From a virus: a stretch of 64,000 bases of DNA. The notes under the pieces were generated by a model. That model made no database searches. It was not told the DNA's origin and saw only the letters and a list, made by a program, of their open reading frames with translations. The position numbers were made by a program, and so were the translations under genes. Location of the stretch: positions 1 to 64,000 of IMG/VR virus record IMGVR_UViG_3300009788_000012. The stretch is one strand, 5' to 3'. Shown here in pieces: positions 49,910-57,631 of the stretch. Each line of letters begins with the position of its first letter. Position 1 is the first letter of the stretch.

Positions 49910-50007
49910 CTAGTGTTTCAAAATGAAACACTAGGCGTATATCGCAAAATGCCGATATACACAAATATTGTCACTAAGTGACAAAGATTGTCACGTGAAT
50001 AATGACA
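49910..50007. promoter_or_regulatory. Divergent control region with three palindromes
   Basis: Perfect inverted repeats: CTAGTGTTTC/GAAACACTAG (49910-49919, 49925-49934); GTATATCG/CGATATAC (49937-49944, 49953-49960); TTGTCACT-A-AGTGACAA (49968-49984). A further TTGTCACGTGA lies at 49988-49998 and a TGACA half site at 50003-50007. Such operators fit repressor and Cro-like binding between opposing operons. About 120 further bases before 50132 hold no gene; no clear rightward promoter could be fixed by eye. Confidence 0.65.
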
Positions 50008-50131
50008 TGCAATTCTCATGCCAATATGCCAAAAGCCATAAGGTGTTGCAAATACTACACTTCCACGAATTGGCACGCAACCTGCTACATACTACGCGAC
50101 AATTGAATGAAACAACCGAAAGGAAACGATA

Positions 50132-50311
50132 ATGTATACACTCAAATTTGACGGAGTAACGATCCACACTTCAAGCGATGTAGGCTGCGACTACTGGGCA
50201 AAAACAATCGCTTACGAAGAACATACTTATGTACACGTAACTAACGAGGACGGCGAACCGTTAAGAGTTTATCATCCTCTCGGTGGAATCAAAGATCCAC
50301 TGAGAGCCTAG
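50132..50311 (+). CDS. Small hypothetical protein, first rightward gene
   Basis: 59 residues, MYTLKFDGVTIHTSSDVGC..., beta-rich and soluble. AAAGGAAACGATA precedes the ATG. It is the first gene of the only rightward operon, so probably expressed early. No family recognised. Confidence 0.6.
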   Translation: MYTLKFDGVTIHTSSDVGCDYWAKTIAYEEHTYVHVTNEDGEPLRVYHPLGGIKDPLRA

Positions 50312-50312
50312 C

Positions 50313-50361
50313 GCGGGGTATCAAATAGGATACACGAAGCGAAACACAACAACGGAGATCA
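50313..50361 (+). repeat. Intergenic direct repeat, copy 1
   Basis: GGTATCAAATAGGATACAC, then GAAGCGAAACACAAC and AACGGAGATCA. It carries the next gene's ribosome site. A near-identical copy lies at 50592-50641 and a partial one (GACACGAAGCGAAACA) near 51020-51035. Confidence 0.65.
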
Positions 50362-50366
50362 AGGAA

Positions 50367-50561
50367 ATGAATGCAATAACAGGCCAAGACAGACTAGATA
50401 CACTCAAGGAATTAAGCGAATTACCCCATGAAGAAATGTTGACAGCCATAAGGAAGCATGCGCACACTCACAAATTCAAAGAGTGTCAATGCATGGTTTG
50501 CGGATATCTACTTACGTCCGTAGAATCGGTTTGCGGTACTTGCGTTATAGGCTTGATGTAA
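50367..50561 (+). CDS. Small zinc-ribbon protein, 64 residues
   Basis: Helical N-terminus (LDTLKELSELPHEEML), then CQCMVCG and CGTC, a probable zinc site in the C-terminal half. GGAG in the repeated leader precedes the ATG. Function unknown. Confidence 0.6.
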   Translation: MNAITGQDRLDTLKELSELPHEEMLTAIRKHAHTHKFKECQCMVCGYLLTSVESVCGTCVIGLM

Positions 50562-50578
50562 CGCCTAGTGTCTCCCAC

Positions 50579-50641
50579 TTGATACCCTTTCGCGGGTATC
50601 AAATAGGATACACCGAAGCGAAACACAACCAACGGAGATCA
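50579..50641 (+). repeat. Hairpin and intergenic direct repeat, copy 2
   Basis: TTGATACCC/GGGTATCAA (50579-50587 with 50594-50602) forms a 9-bp hairpin; the rest repeats copy 1 with two single-base insertions (ACACCGAAG, ACAACCAACGG). Both copies end in the GGAGATCA ribosome site. Confidence 0.65.
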
Positions 50642-50646
50642 GAACA

Positions 50647-50964
50647 ATGAACAATATTGATTTTCAGCCAAACACTATTTTAGCACATCTACTAAGTTTC
50701 AAGAATGGTTTAGCGACAGTCCTGGAAAACGAAAAAGAAAACTGGTACAGAAGTAACTTTTGGACACTGCGGCGCTGGATGGTATACAAAGGGAAGGCGA
50801 AGTGCACAGAAGAAGAATTCAAGGTCTTACCCTACGAAGAGCAAGACAAAATAAAAAAACAAATAATCAAAACAGGTCAAAAAATACCCTATGAACAAGC
50901 CGTGACGGCTTGTGAACGTAGTGTCTGGTTCACTATGTCTAACAATCAAAAACGATTTAGCTAA
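50647..50964 (+). CDS. Hypothetical protein, 105 residues
   Basis: Starts MNNIDFQPNTILAHLLSF; soluble with Lys/Glu-rich helices and a Trp pair (RRWMVYKGK). No motif. Translated from the ribosome site in repeat copy 2. Function unknown. Confidence 0.6.
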   Translation: MNNIDFQPNTILAHLLSFKNGLATVLENEKENWYRSNFWTLRRWMVYKGKAKCTEEEFKVLPYEEQDKIKKQIIKTGQKIPYEQAVTACERSVWFTMSNNQKRFS

Positions 50965-50991
50965 CCCAGGCCAAGGCCTAGTGCCTCCCAT

Positions 50992-51013
50992 CCCGCACTC
51001 TCTGGAGTGCGGG
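50992..51013 (+). other. Spacer hairpin
   Basis: CCCGCACTC, loop TCTG, GAGTGCGGG: a perfect 9-bp stem between 50964 and 51073. No U-tract follows, so an RNA processing or stability element rather than a terminator. Confidence 0.5.
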
Positions 51014-51072
51014 CTAGTAGACACGAAGCGAAACAGACGCAACGCAACGAAATACTTGGGAGGTAACGAGAA

Positions 51073-51261
51073 ATGAACAGAGCACACAACGCGCAGAAGT
51101 TTGTTGACGAAAACAGAGGTATTGAAGGTGAAGCCGCTATGTTAATGGCGACAATGAAACTAGAGGTCATGCTCTTTAACAGAGATAAAGAGCAGATGCA
51201 ACCATTTCTAGATCGTCTCGTGGTGCTACACAACGAAGGAAAAGGAGTAGACCTATCATGA
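51073..51261 (+). CDS. Hypothetical protein, 62 residues
   Basis: Helical, soluble (MNRAHNAQKFVDENRG...). GGGAGG 8 bases upstream. ATGA overlap with the next gene. Function unknown. Confidence 0.6.
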   Translation: MNRAHNAQKFVDENRGIEGEAAMLMATMKLEVMLFNRDKEQMQPFLDRLVVLHNEGKGVDLS

Positions 51262-51506
51262 CAAAACAAGAATTCGGCAAGGCCATCGAGCTGGCAAAAA
51301 GCACGATCACGCTCACGGTGAACCGCGACACCGCGTATCTATTCAGCAAAGTAAACCGAGAGCCTGTAGAATGCACCATGCACGAATTGGCAGCATGCCT
51401 GCGCCTCACGTGTGTACACAACGATCTTGGTTGGCTTGATACAAGCCTTGACAATTTCATGGCACGCAACAACATCCGCAACATAAGGATTGCGAGTTAT
51501 GAGTAA
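51258..51506 (+). CDS. Hypothetical protein, 82 residues
   Basis: Starts MTKQEFGKAIELAKST, with a later CTMHELAACLRLTC segment. Soluble. Coupled to both neighbours by overlaps. No family recognised. Confidence 0.6.
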   Translation: MTKQEFGKAIELAKSTITLTVNRDTAYLFSKVNREPVECTMHELAACLRLTCVHNDLGWLDTSLDNFMARNNIRNIRIASYE

Positions 51507-51696
51507 CACAAAAGAATACACTGCTACATGGTCAATCCAAATTGACGCAGAATCACCAGAAGAGGCAGCAAAGATAGCAGAAGAGATATGCTCTTCGCGC
51601 CCCGACCTTGCTCGCTCTTGGGAGATCCTGGAATGCGACAACAAAGACGCAGAGCCACAAATTATAGACTTGACCGAAGTGTTAGAAAGGGAGTAG
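51499..51696 (+). CDS. Small acidic protein, 65 residues
   Basis: ATG at 51499 (AAGGAT 8 bases upstream); an upstream TTG in frame is less likely. Pattern YTATWSIQIDAESPEEAAKI is shared with small phage proteins of the DpnD/PcfM-like type (beta strand, then AxSxEEA). Function unknown. Confidence 0.6.
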   Translation: MSNTKEYTATWSIQIDAESPEEAAKIAEEICSSRPDLARSWEILECDNKDAEPQIIDLTEVLERE

Positions 51697-51702
51697 CGCG
51701 CT

Positions 51703-51921
51703 ATGACATACAAAACAAGCTTCACACTAGCAGAGGCCGCTGGCTGGCAAACGGGGCGCATACTCACGCCAGAGGATTGCTTCTACATACTAGGACAAAT
51801 TGCACGTCTGAGGATAGTGCATCCTGACTGGCAAAACCCCGAACCAGATAACGCCGATCTTGGTAGCCTAGCAGGCTCTAGTGTCGGATTGTATTACGGC
51901 CAATGCCCCTGGGCGGAATAA
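51703..51921 (+). CDS. Hypothetical protein, 72 residues
   Basis: MTYKTSFTLAEAAGWQTG..., soluble. GGGAG upstream. No motif. Function unknown. Confidence 0.55.
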   Translation: MTYKTSFTLAEAAGWQTGRILTPEDCFYILGQIARLRIVHPDWQNPEPDNADLGSLAGSSVGLYYGQCPWAE

Positions 51922-51942
51922 CAAAAAAAGGAGTAACACACC

Positions 51943-52425
51943 ATGAGTAAAACAATCAAAGATCCGTGCCCCGTTTGCAAGACAGAGGAAGTAATGTTGG
52001 AATGTCACATATGCGGCGCTGAGCTGTGCCTCAAGTGCGCAAGAGATGAGCTGTGTTCTTTTGCCATGTGCCCCGACTGTCAAAAAGAAGACCCCCTGGC
52101 AATTTGGGAATCAGACGGCTTCCGAGTGATTATGCGACCAACCGGACGCTACGACAGGTACGGAAAAACCGGAACAGCCTATAAGTTTTTCCACGAAGGT
52201 AATCTAATCTTCCGAGGTGAAGAATACTACCCAGCCCCAAGCACTAAGTGGGACTCAGAAGCAAGTCAGCTAAGCCTCCTTAGTTTCTTCGCCATGGGGT
52301 ACGAAGACACAGACGACGAATTCTTCGAGGAGTACACGCCAGAACAGATAGCCTGGCGCGACGAATTCGCCGAAGAGCTAAGCATGATTGTGATGGAGCA
52401 AGAAGAAGAATTGGAAGAAGCCTAA
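51943..52425 (+). CDS. Zinc-finger protein with acidic C-terminus
   Basis: 160 residues. N-terminal zinc array: CPVC, CHIC, CLKC, C and CPDC within the first 45 residues (two crossed sites, RING- or B-box-like). The middle is mixed; the last 50 residues are strongly acidic with EEEELEEA at the end. GGAG upstream. A regulator or DNA mimic is possible; function unknown. Confidence 0.62.
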   Translation: MSKTIKDPCPVCKTEEVMLECHICGAELCLKCARDELCSFAMCPDCQKEDPLAIWESDGFRVIMRPTGRYDRYGKTGTAYKFFHEGNLIFRGEEYYPAPSTKWDSEASQLSLLSFFAMGYEDTDDEFFEEYTPEQIAWRDEFAEELSMIVMEQEEELEEA

Positions 52426-52429
52426 TACC

Positions 52430-52465
52430 CCCACGGTTCGGCTCTGCCAAGAGCCCTATCGTGGG
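52430..52465 (+). other. Nested spacer hairpin
   Basis: Outer CCCACG/CGTGGG and inner GGCTCT-GCCA-AGAGCC stems between two genes. No U-tract; possibly an mRNA processing element. Confidence 0.45.
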
Positions 52466-52509
52466 CGCATTAGCGCAAAGGCGGAAACCCGCCAAGAAAG
52501 GATCGCACC

Positions 52510-53043
52510 ATGTGCAAACCAAAAGTAATGACATTCGAGCAATTCCTGCAAAAGCATGATCTTGAGCCACTGGGACCAAAACCAAACCACCTCACGGGCG
52601 ACTTTGAGTGCATAGAATACAATATTGGGAGAAAGGAACTTCTTGCCGAATACGATCGCTTGGTCGAGAAAGGCTTTCTACGCCCACCCACACAAGGGGA
52701 GCGCTTCGTGGCACACACCGCCGAAGAGAATCAAGGCAAGATAGACTTCGGCCACAAAACCGGCGCACAAATCAGCCAAGAGATAGGCCGGCGTGTCGTT
52801 GACTTCCGCGCCGAGATGGACTTTGGCCAATTTCACGAGTACGACCACAAAGAAGACCCTGAAGGTTTTTGTTGCAGTGTGCTCTTGGGTATGCTACACT
52901 GGTGCAACATCAACGGCCACGACTTCGACGAAGAGATGGCAAAAGCCATGGATCATTTCCGTGACGATCTCCACGATGACGATGGCCCTGGCTCAGTGAA
53001 GGCTTACATTGACGACCATATTACTAGAGGCGGCAAGGACTAG
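52510..53043 (+). CDS. Hypothetical protein, 177 residues
   Basis: Soluble, acidic, His/Asp-rich C-terminus (DHFRDDLHDDDGPG). Cys pair in GFCCSVLL. A segment of conserved-looking FGHKTGAQISQEIGRR. No family recognised. AAAGGA precedes the ATG. Confidence 0.6.
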   Translation: MCKPKVMTFEQFLQKHDLEPLGPKPNHLTGDFECIEYNIGRKELLAEYDRLVEKGFLRPPTQGERFVAHTAEENQGKIDFGHKTGAQISQEIGRRVVDFRAEMDFGQFHEYDHKEDPEGFCCSVLLGMLHWCNINGHDFDEEMAKAMDHFRDDLHDDDGPGSVKAYIDDHITRGGKD

Positions 53044-53076
53044 CCGTCGAGAGAGACGGAAAGGATTAAAATCACA

Positions 53077-53538
53077 ATGGCAGGCCGACCCCGAATACGC
53101 ACCGATGCCGAGAGGAAAGCCATTAGGGCAAAGCACGTTACACCCCCCATCCGCCGTATCCCTATCCTCGTCGTACCCGACGGGGAATTGTGGGAGGTAG
53201 ATGGCCACTATCTCAAGGTGCCGAAGAAGTATATGGCCTACTGTCGCAAGCAGCATATGTGGTGTGGCCGCAGATGGTTTCGCCTCAATGCCCCCCTCGC
53301 TACCCCCGAGGAGCTGCTGCTGATCAAGGACCACATCGAAGCCCAAGGAAACCTGCGCAAGAAGCGCTTCAAAGAGATGCGTAAAAACGCAGCTATGACA
53401 CTCGCGGACGTCGCTATGGCCTTTGGCCTCACCACTTCGAGTATATGCAGTATCGAAAAAGGCCATCAGAAATGCCTACCCTACCATGTCCTAGCGCTAC
53501 GCGCTGTTGTAGAGAATTGGGAGTGGCGGCTCAAATAA
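53077..53538 (+). CDS. Helix-turn-helix regulator, XRE-like C-terminus
   Basis: 153 residues. The N-terminus has an AT-hook-like AGRPRIRTDAE; the middle includes HMWCGRRWFRL, a possible HNH-like relic; residues about 98-150 form a Cro/XRE helix-turn-helix (MRKNAAMTLADVAMAFGLTT then SSICSIEKG). It is the only recognisable DNA-binding regulator in the window and a candidate ligand of the palindromes at 49.9 kb. GGAAAGG upstream. Confidence 0.65.
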   Translation: MAGRPRIRTDAERKAIRAKHVTPPIRRIPILVVPDGELWEVDGHYLKVPKKYMAYCRKQHMWCGRRWFRLNAPLATPEELLLIKDHIEAQGNLRKKRFKEMRKNAAMTLADVAMAFGLTTSSICSIEKGHQKCLPYHVLALRAVVENWEWRLK

Positions 53539-53625
53539 CCGAGCCACCACAGTTTGAAAACAATGGCGACAAAAGGACAAAAGCCGCACCAGGCTCACGC
53601 CGCACGCGGCAAAGGAGTAAACAGA

Positions 53626-53838
53626 ATGAAGTTTGAAGACGTGCCAATACACAATGAATTCAGATTCTTAGGTCCGACTAGCGAGCGGTTAAGGGGTAAA
53701 ATATTTACTAAAGTCGATCCTGAAAAGGTGGCCTTTTCGTATTTCTGGAACGCCTCTTTTGGTCACGCCGTCGATGCGCAAATGACGTTGTATACCTTTG
53801 ACTACGACGAACTGCAAACGGAAGTAATAGTGTTTTAG
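53626..53838 (+). CDS. Hypothetical protein, 70 residues
   Basis: ATG at 53626 has AAAGGAG upstream. Starts MKFEDVPIHNEFRFLG and ends in a beta strand. Similar layouts (short barrel with RGKIFTKVDP) occur in phage proteins of unknown role. Confidence 0.55.
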   Translation: MKFEDVPIHNEFRFLGPTSERLRGKIFTKVDPEKVAFSYFWNASFGHAVDAQMTLYTFDYDELQTEVIVF

Positions 53839-53872
53839 GCACAAAGCGGAAACCCCGCGAAAGGAGTAACAC

Positions 53873-54271
53873 ATGAGTTCTTCGAAAGAACGAATCAAAA
53901 TGATCTGTAAGTGGTACGCCGGAGGCTTCTGTTCAGATTCCAGCATTAAGGATTATGATCCGGAAGGCAAGAGTCCTACCCAAATTGCACAAGAATTACT
54001 GCTAGGCAAGCATACTGGAGGTCTCTACGCATTCCAGCTAGGCTACCGCACGCGCCTCACGGTGGGCGGTGAAACGGTAGATGGCAAATTCACGCTCGAT
54101 CCGGATATCACCTATTATATCGGCGGCAAGGTGTTAACTCAAAAAAATCTCGAAGAGGGAGATCAAAGTATCCTTGCGCAAAACATGCGGGGCAACAACT
54201 GGGATGTCGTCATGACTCGATGCGGTCAAGCTATTCCAATCAGCGGCGAGGTCGTGATACTAGACGTATAA
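53873..54271 (+). CDS. Hypothetical protein with FQLG-TYYxGG domain
   Basis: 132 residues. The core FQLGYRTRL, GKFTLDPDITYYIGG and a late CGQAIPISGEVVIL match the C-terminal domain of the leftward protein at 38021-38617, a paralogue on the opposite strand. Function unknown. AAAGGAG upstream. Confidence 0.6.
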   Translation: MSSSKERIKMICKWYAGGFCSDSSIKDYDPEGKSPTQIAQELLLGKHTGGLYAFQLGYRTRLTVGGETVDGKFTLDPDITYYIGGKVLTQKNLEEGDQSILAQNMRGNNWDVVMTRCGQAIPISGEVVILDV

Positions 54272-54323
54272 ACACAACGCCGCACAGGGCTTACGCCGCA
54301 TAGCGGCAAAGGAGAAAAGGGAA

Positions 54324-54647
54324 ATGAAGACAAAAATAGACGAGCCGGCAGTAATGAACGGTAGCGCGGCATTCAAGCTTGCCGAGACAGCGCTCACAAC
54401 ATCTACCAGGGAAGTCCGTACAATGAAGGCGGAAGGCACAATTAAAGATGCCTGCGTTCTCGTTGCCCGCCTTCTCGATGAGCACAGTGACGAATGCAAC
54501 AACTACTGGATTTGCCGAGTCGATGACTATATCGAGTACACCACAAACTGGTACACCTACAGGGGCTCGCAAATGGGAGTCGAAAGCTGCATGATTGCTT
54601 GGGCCAACAAGATTATGCGCCCCGTTGGAAGAATAGTGACCGCATGA
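54324..54647 (+). CDS. Hypothetical protein, 107 residues
   Basis: Helical, soluble (KLAETALTTSTREVRTMK), with Tyr/Trp-rich middle. AAAGGAG lies before the ATG. Stop and next start overlap as ATGA. No family recognised. Confidence 0.55.
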   Translation: MKTKIDEPAVMNGSAAFKLAETALTTSTREVRTMKAEGTIKDACVLVARLLDEHSDECNNYWICRVDDYIEYTTNWYTYRGSQMGVESCMIAWANKIMRPVGRIVTA

Positions 54648-54805
54648 CCGGCCAATACCCCAACTGCAACGCCCAATTCCTCCACCGCGTGAAGTGGTTA
54701 CGCGGTGGTAGAGCCATTCACTGGTGGCAATGCACTGGCTGTACTGTCACCACGAAAGAACAGCGGTACCTAACCGAAGAAAAGGAGCAAGGAAAAGATG
54801 AGTAA
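54644..54805 (+). CDS. Small zinc protein, 53 residues
   Basis: MTGQYPNCNAQFLHRVKWL..., with WWQCTGC later, two half sites of a zinc ribbon. Start coupled to the upstream stop (ATGA). The longer frame from 54599 lies inside the upstream gene. Function unknown. Confidence 0.5.
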   Translation: MTGQYPNCNAQFLHRVKWLRGGRAIHWWQCTGCTVTTKEQRYLTEEKEQGKDE

Positions 54806-55439
54806 AGAAAAAACTAGTCACAAGACCACGATTAAACACAAATTCAACCAAGGCGACGAGGTGTTCTTCTTGAGCACCTTTGACGATGGCAGCACAACTC
54901 GCATTACGGAGGATGTCATAAAAGACTGCACAGTCCATAGCGGTACCGGAGGATGGACAGACATCCATTACCTCAACAAGGAGGGATATTCCTACCCAGA
55001 ATCCCGCGTCTTCCACTCCATTCAGGACGCAGTAGACGGCCTTAGGAAGATCCTCTACGCCGAAGTCGACAAGAAAATCAAAGACGATCTCGACCTCCTT
55101 GTAGTAAACTACGACATCGACCTTGAGCCAGCCCAGAAAGCGCCGGCGGCGGTCTCGCCGGAAGGCCTTCGCATCTCTGGCGTACCGATCGGGAGGGTGT
55201 TTTGTATTACAGACCCCGAGAATGATGCTCGGGCTATTCCTTGGCGTGGGCTCTACCTGAGGGTTGAATGTAAGCACCCAACATCAAGCAAGAGCGAACT
55301 CTGGGTCAGGGACATTTTCCTTGGTATTGACGAAACCAACAACGACATTAGGGTAAGAGCGGAAATTGAACATCCTACATTCTTTACGAAAGGTGGCGAC
55401 AACTCAACCGACTACCTAGTCACCCTCCTCAAGCCGTAG
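54798..55439 (+). CDS. Hypothetical protein, 213 residues
   Basis: Last gene of the rightward operon. N-terminal barrel-like start (NQGDEVFFLST), a coiled middle (residues 70-110), a linker, then a beta-rich C-terminal domain with IGRVFCITDPEND. AAGGAG upstream. It ends 10 bases inside the converging gene at 55429. No family recognised. Confidence 0.6.
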   Translation: MSKEKTSHKTTIKHKFNQGDEVFFLSTFDDGSTTRITEDVIKDCTVHSGTGGWTDIHYLNKEGYSYPESRVFHSIQDAVDGLRKILYAEVDKKIKDDLDLLVVNYDIDLEPAQKAPAAVSPEGLRISGVPIGRVFCITDPENDARAIPWRGLYLRVECKHPTSSKSELWVRDIFLGIDETNNDIRVRAEIEHPTFFTKGGDNSTDYLVTLLKP

Positions 55440-55776
55440 GTCGCACCTCTTCAGCGGCTCCTTGACGGGAGCCGCTGAAATACGTCTCCAGCCATGTCAA
55501 ACCCTCGTCACTCAACACCCCCACCCCTTCCGCCAGCGCCTTGTCGGCCGCCACTAACGCGAGCCGTATCGTCTTCTTTTGACCACGGGTGGCGTATGGA
55601 TTTATATTGTAAACCAATCCCTCTACAGTCCAAGGAAACATCCCGCGCACGGCCTTTGTCTTGACGTGAGCCGTCACTCCACCATTGGGAAGTAAAGCCG
55701 ACTTGACCATCTCCCCATCTAGGGCGTCACCTTTAACAACCCAGCCCTCAAAGGTATTTTTCGAGGCCTTACTCAT
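55429..55776 (-). CDS. Hypothetical protein, 115 residues
   Basis: Soluble alpha/beta (TFEGWVVKGDALDGEMVK). Its 3' end overlaps the converging plus-strand gene by 11 bases and contains a strong inverted repeat. ATG overlaps the upstream gene's end by 8 bases. No family recognised. Confidence 0.6.
   Translation of the reverse strand: MSKASKNTFEGWVVKGDALDGEMVKSALLPNGGVTAHVKTKAVRGMFPWTVEGLVYNINPYATRGQKKTIRLALVAADKALAEGVGVLSDEGLTWLETYFSGSRQGAAEEVRPTA
55450..55479. terminator. Inverted repeat between converging operons
   Basis: TTCAGCGGCTCC, six-base loop, then GGAGCCGCTGAA: perfect 12-bp stem immediately after the rightward operon's last stop. No U-tract on either side, so it may act as a bidirectional roadblock or RNA 3' end rather than a textbook terminator. 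Confidence 0.45.
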
Positions 55777-56398
55777 TCAGCGCCTCTATTCCAAGCTTCA
55801 CAACCTTCCGTATCCTCGGCATCAGCCGGCGGATATCTATATCAACATCCTCACTATAATGAGCCATATACTGACGAGAATTCTCCCATATGTCCTCATC
55901 TTTCCCATACAGAGAACACATAAAGACAGCGCTCGCGAACTCGGCTATTAACTCGCAATCAGAGCCCTGAAGGATGGTGTTTTTCTTGCGCCAGCGCCTT
56001 GGCCACCACTGAGGATACACAGGAATCTGGTGGTTGATATGGTGTGCTAATTCATGTGCATACGTTCGAGTATTGAAACAGAAAAGCTTTATCAGGGGTA
56101 CATCCCCCTTTATATTTTTCCACCCTAAGGGACAATACCTTCCTAAGCTTTTTGTCTTGCTCTCGATCCAAAGATAAACCACATCCACCCTAAGCCTTGC
56201 AGCCATTTTATCTAACTTCTTAATAAACACTTGATCGGCATGAGATGTGAAATTATACAAATCAGGCCACTTGCAGGGATTGTGATAGAACCCCTTCGGT
56301 ACCCACTTGTATTCTTTTCCAGGAACCGCCACGGACTCATTGACGTGAAGACTGTCAAGCATCCACCGGATGAGATCATCAGCTGCGTTTTGTTTCAA
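55769..56398 (-). CDS. Zincin-like metallopeptidase (HELAH)
   Basis: 209 residues. HExxH is visible as H115-E116-L-A-H119 (TYAHELAHHINH), followed about 30 residues later by ELIAEFASA with E149 or E153 as third ligand. The AHELxHH...ELxAExAxA layout is that of ImmA/IrrE and ArdC-type proteases, which act on repressors or in anti-restriction. No signal peptide. The start overlaps a small basic gene upstream. Substrate unknown; a role against host defence or a repressor is inferred. Confidence 0.7.
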   Translation of the reverse strand: MKQNAADDLIRWMLDSLHVNESVAVPGKEYKWVPKGFYHNPCKWPDLYNFTSHADQVFIKKLDKMAARLRVDVVYLWIESKTKSLGRYCPLGWKNIKGDVPLIKLFCFNTRTYAHELAHHINHQIPVYPQWWPRRWRKKNTILQGSDCELIAEFASAVFMCSLYGKDEDIWENSRQYMAHYSEDVDIDIRRLMPRIRKVVKLGIEALNE

Positions 56399-56597
56399 AC
56401 CACATCCCTCCCTTCCTCGTCAACGTCGAGCCAGCGGGTGTCGCGCCAAAACGCTTCGCCTTGAGGGGCAGTTTCACACAGCTCCTCCCCCACTCCGCCA
56501 TCTCGAGCCACCGATCCACTCTCCCGATCTTCTTGGGCCACCAAAGAAACGCAGCGCGCTTCTGGGTAGTGCCTATCACAGGTTCAATGAATTTCAT
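56379..56597 (-). CDS. Hypothetical protein, 72 residues
   Basis: Basic, with Trp/Lys-rich FLWWPKKIGRVDRWLEMAEW. Overlaps both neighbours. No family recognised. Confidence 0.5.
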   Translation of the reverse strand: MKFIEPVIGTTQKRAAFLWWPKKIGRVDRWLEMAEWGRSCVKLPLKAKRFGATPAGSTLTRKGGMWFETKRS

Positions 56598-56947
56598 AGG
56601 GTTAACCCCCTCTCCTTAAGAATCTTCTCAAGTTCAAACTCCATCCCAACTATCGCATCATCCTGACACTCGCCGATGTCCCAGGTCAATCTGCGAAAAT
56701 ATAAGGTTGACCTATTACTATTCTCTGTTTTTTCGTCAATCTGAAACCGCCACTCGTGCCGGCTATTCATCTCTCGACCAAGGCGGATACGCAAGAAAGG
56801 CTCATCGTCAACACAGGCGAGCCCTTCAACAGTAACGGTGCTGCCCTCCTTATCTTTCGGCCAACACACCCACTTCTGATAGAACAACCCGCAGTCGATC
56901 CATCCGTCTGCAATCATTTCCTTGTCTGTTTTCAGGTTCTCACTCAT
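56594..56947 (-). CDS. Hypothetical protein, 117 residues
   Basis: ATG at 56947 with AAGGAG upstream. Pattern IADGWIDCGLFYQKWVCWPK, then a beta-rich core with FRRLTWDIG. Soluble. ATGA overlap with the next gene. No family recognised. Confidence 0.6.
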   Translation of the reverse strand: MSENLKTDKEMIADGWIDCGLFYQKWVCWPKDKEGSTVTVEGLACVDDEPFLRIRLGREMNSRHEWRFQIDEKTENSNRSTLYFRRLTWDIGECQDDAIVGMEFELEKILKERGLTL

Positions 56948-57113
56948 CGCTTCGCTCCTTATTGTATTCACAATCCTCACACATAGCCTTTGTGTTGTTG
57001 GCTATGCAGCTCGCACATACATCGCCGTGAAAGTCAACTCCTAGCTGGGCGTTCCGCTCTTTCTCTTTCCACTTCTTCAGCTCGGTGTGAATCCTTCGTG
57101 CTTCAGCATTCAT
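56940..57113 (-). CDS. Small zinc protein, 57 residues
   Basis: Helical charged N-terminus (RIHTELKKWKEKERNAQ), then CASC and CEDC, a likely zinc site. Start overlaps the RuvC-like gene's stop as ATGA. Function unknown. Confidence 0.6.
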   Translation of the reverse strand: MNAEARRIHTELKKWKEKERNAQLGVDFHGDVCASCIANNTKAMCEDCEYNKERSDE

Positions 57114-57631
57114 AAATTATTTTTTATTCCCCAGGTCAATATCCCCAACGCGTCCGCCGTATATAGCGTCACATCCAGGTGGGGATACAGCCCAGCCACC
57201 ACATCCTTAATCTCATTTTTCCTGATCGTCTTGTCCTTCGAGGAAGAGCCCTTGTGAAACGGCACACCATTCCGGTGTTCCGTTGCCAACCACTTCATCC
57301 ACGTCTGTGGCGCCACCAACTCAAACGGCGGTGTCGACTGATCCTGCCCGTAACATATCCCCTTGATTATACCAACATGGTGAGCGAATTTGCAAGAAGA
57401 GGGGCCAGCATTACCTTGACGATAAAACCCGACGTTCTCAATGTAGATCTTCTGGTACACCTCGCAATTGTCGTTGCGGAGATACTCCATTAACATAGTT
57501 CCGTGCAAAACTCTCTCTTTACCTTTGCCCTTAGTGGGCATTTTATAGGCATATACCCCGAGTGGAGCACATGTCGCCACCCCACCATCCTTCCCGGGAT
57601 CAATGGCTACTACAACTTGTGGCTTGCCCAT
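57110..57631 (-). CDS. RuvC-like Holliday junction resolvase
   Basis: 173 residues from the ATG at 57631. RNase H-fold signature: D11 in AIDPGKDGG, E65 in YIENVGF, and D160 in TADALGI, with HHVGIIKG and APQTWMKW between, as in phage and poxvirus RuvC-like enzymes. It would cut branched DNA before packaging. The length is typical. TGATG coupling with the coiled-coil gene upstream. Only three of the usual four acidic residues are obvious. Confidence 0.82.
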   Translation of the reverse strand: MGKPQVVVAIDPGKDGGVATCAPLGVYAYKMPTKGKGKERVLHGTMLMEYLRNDNCEVYQKIYIENVGFYRQGNAGPSSCKFAHHVGIIKGICYGQDQSTPPFELVAPQTWMKWLATEHRNGVPFHKGSSSKDKTIRKNEIKDVVAGLYPHLDVTLYTADALGILTWGIKNNL

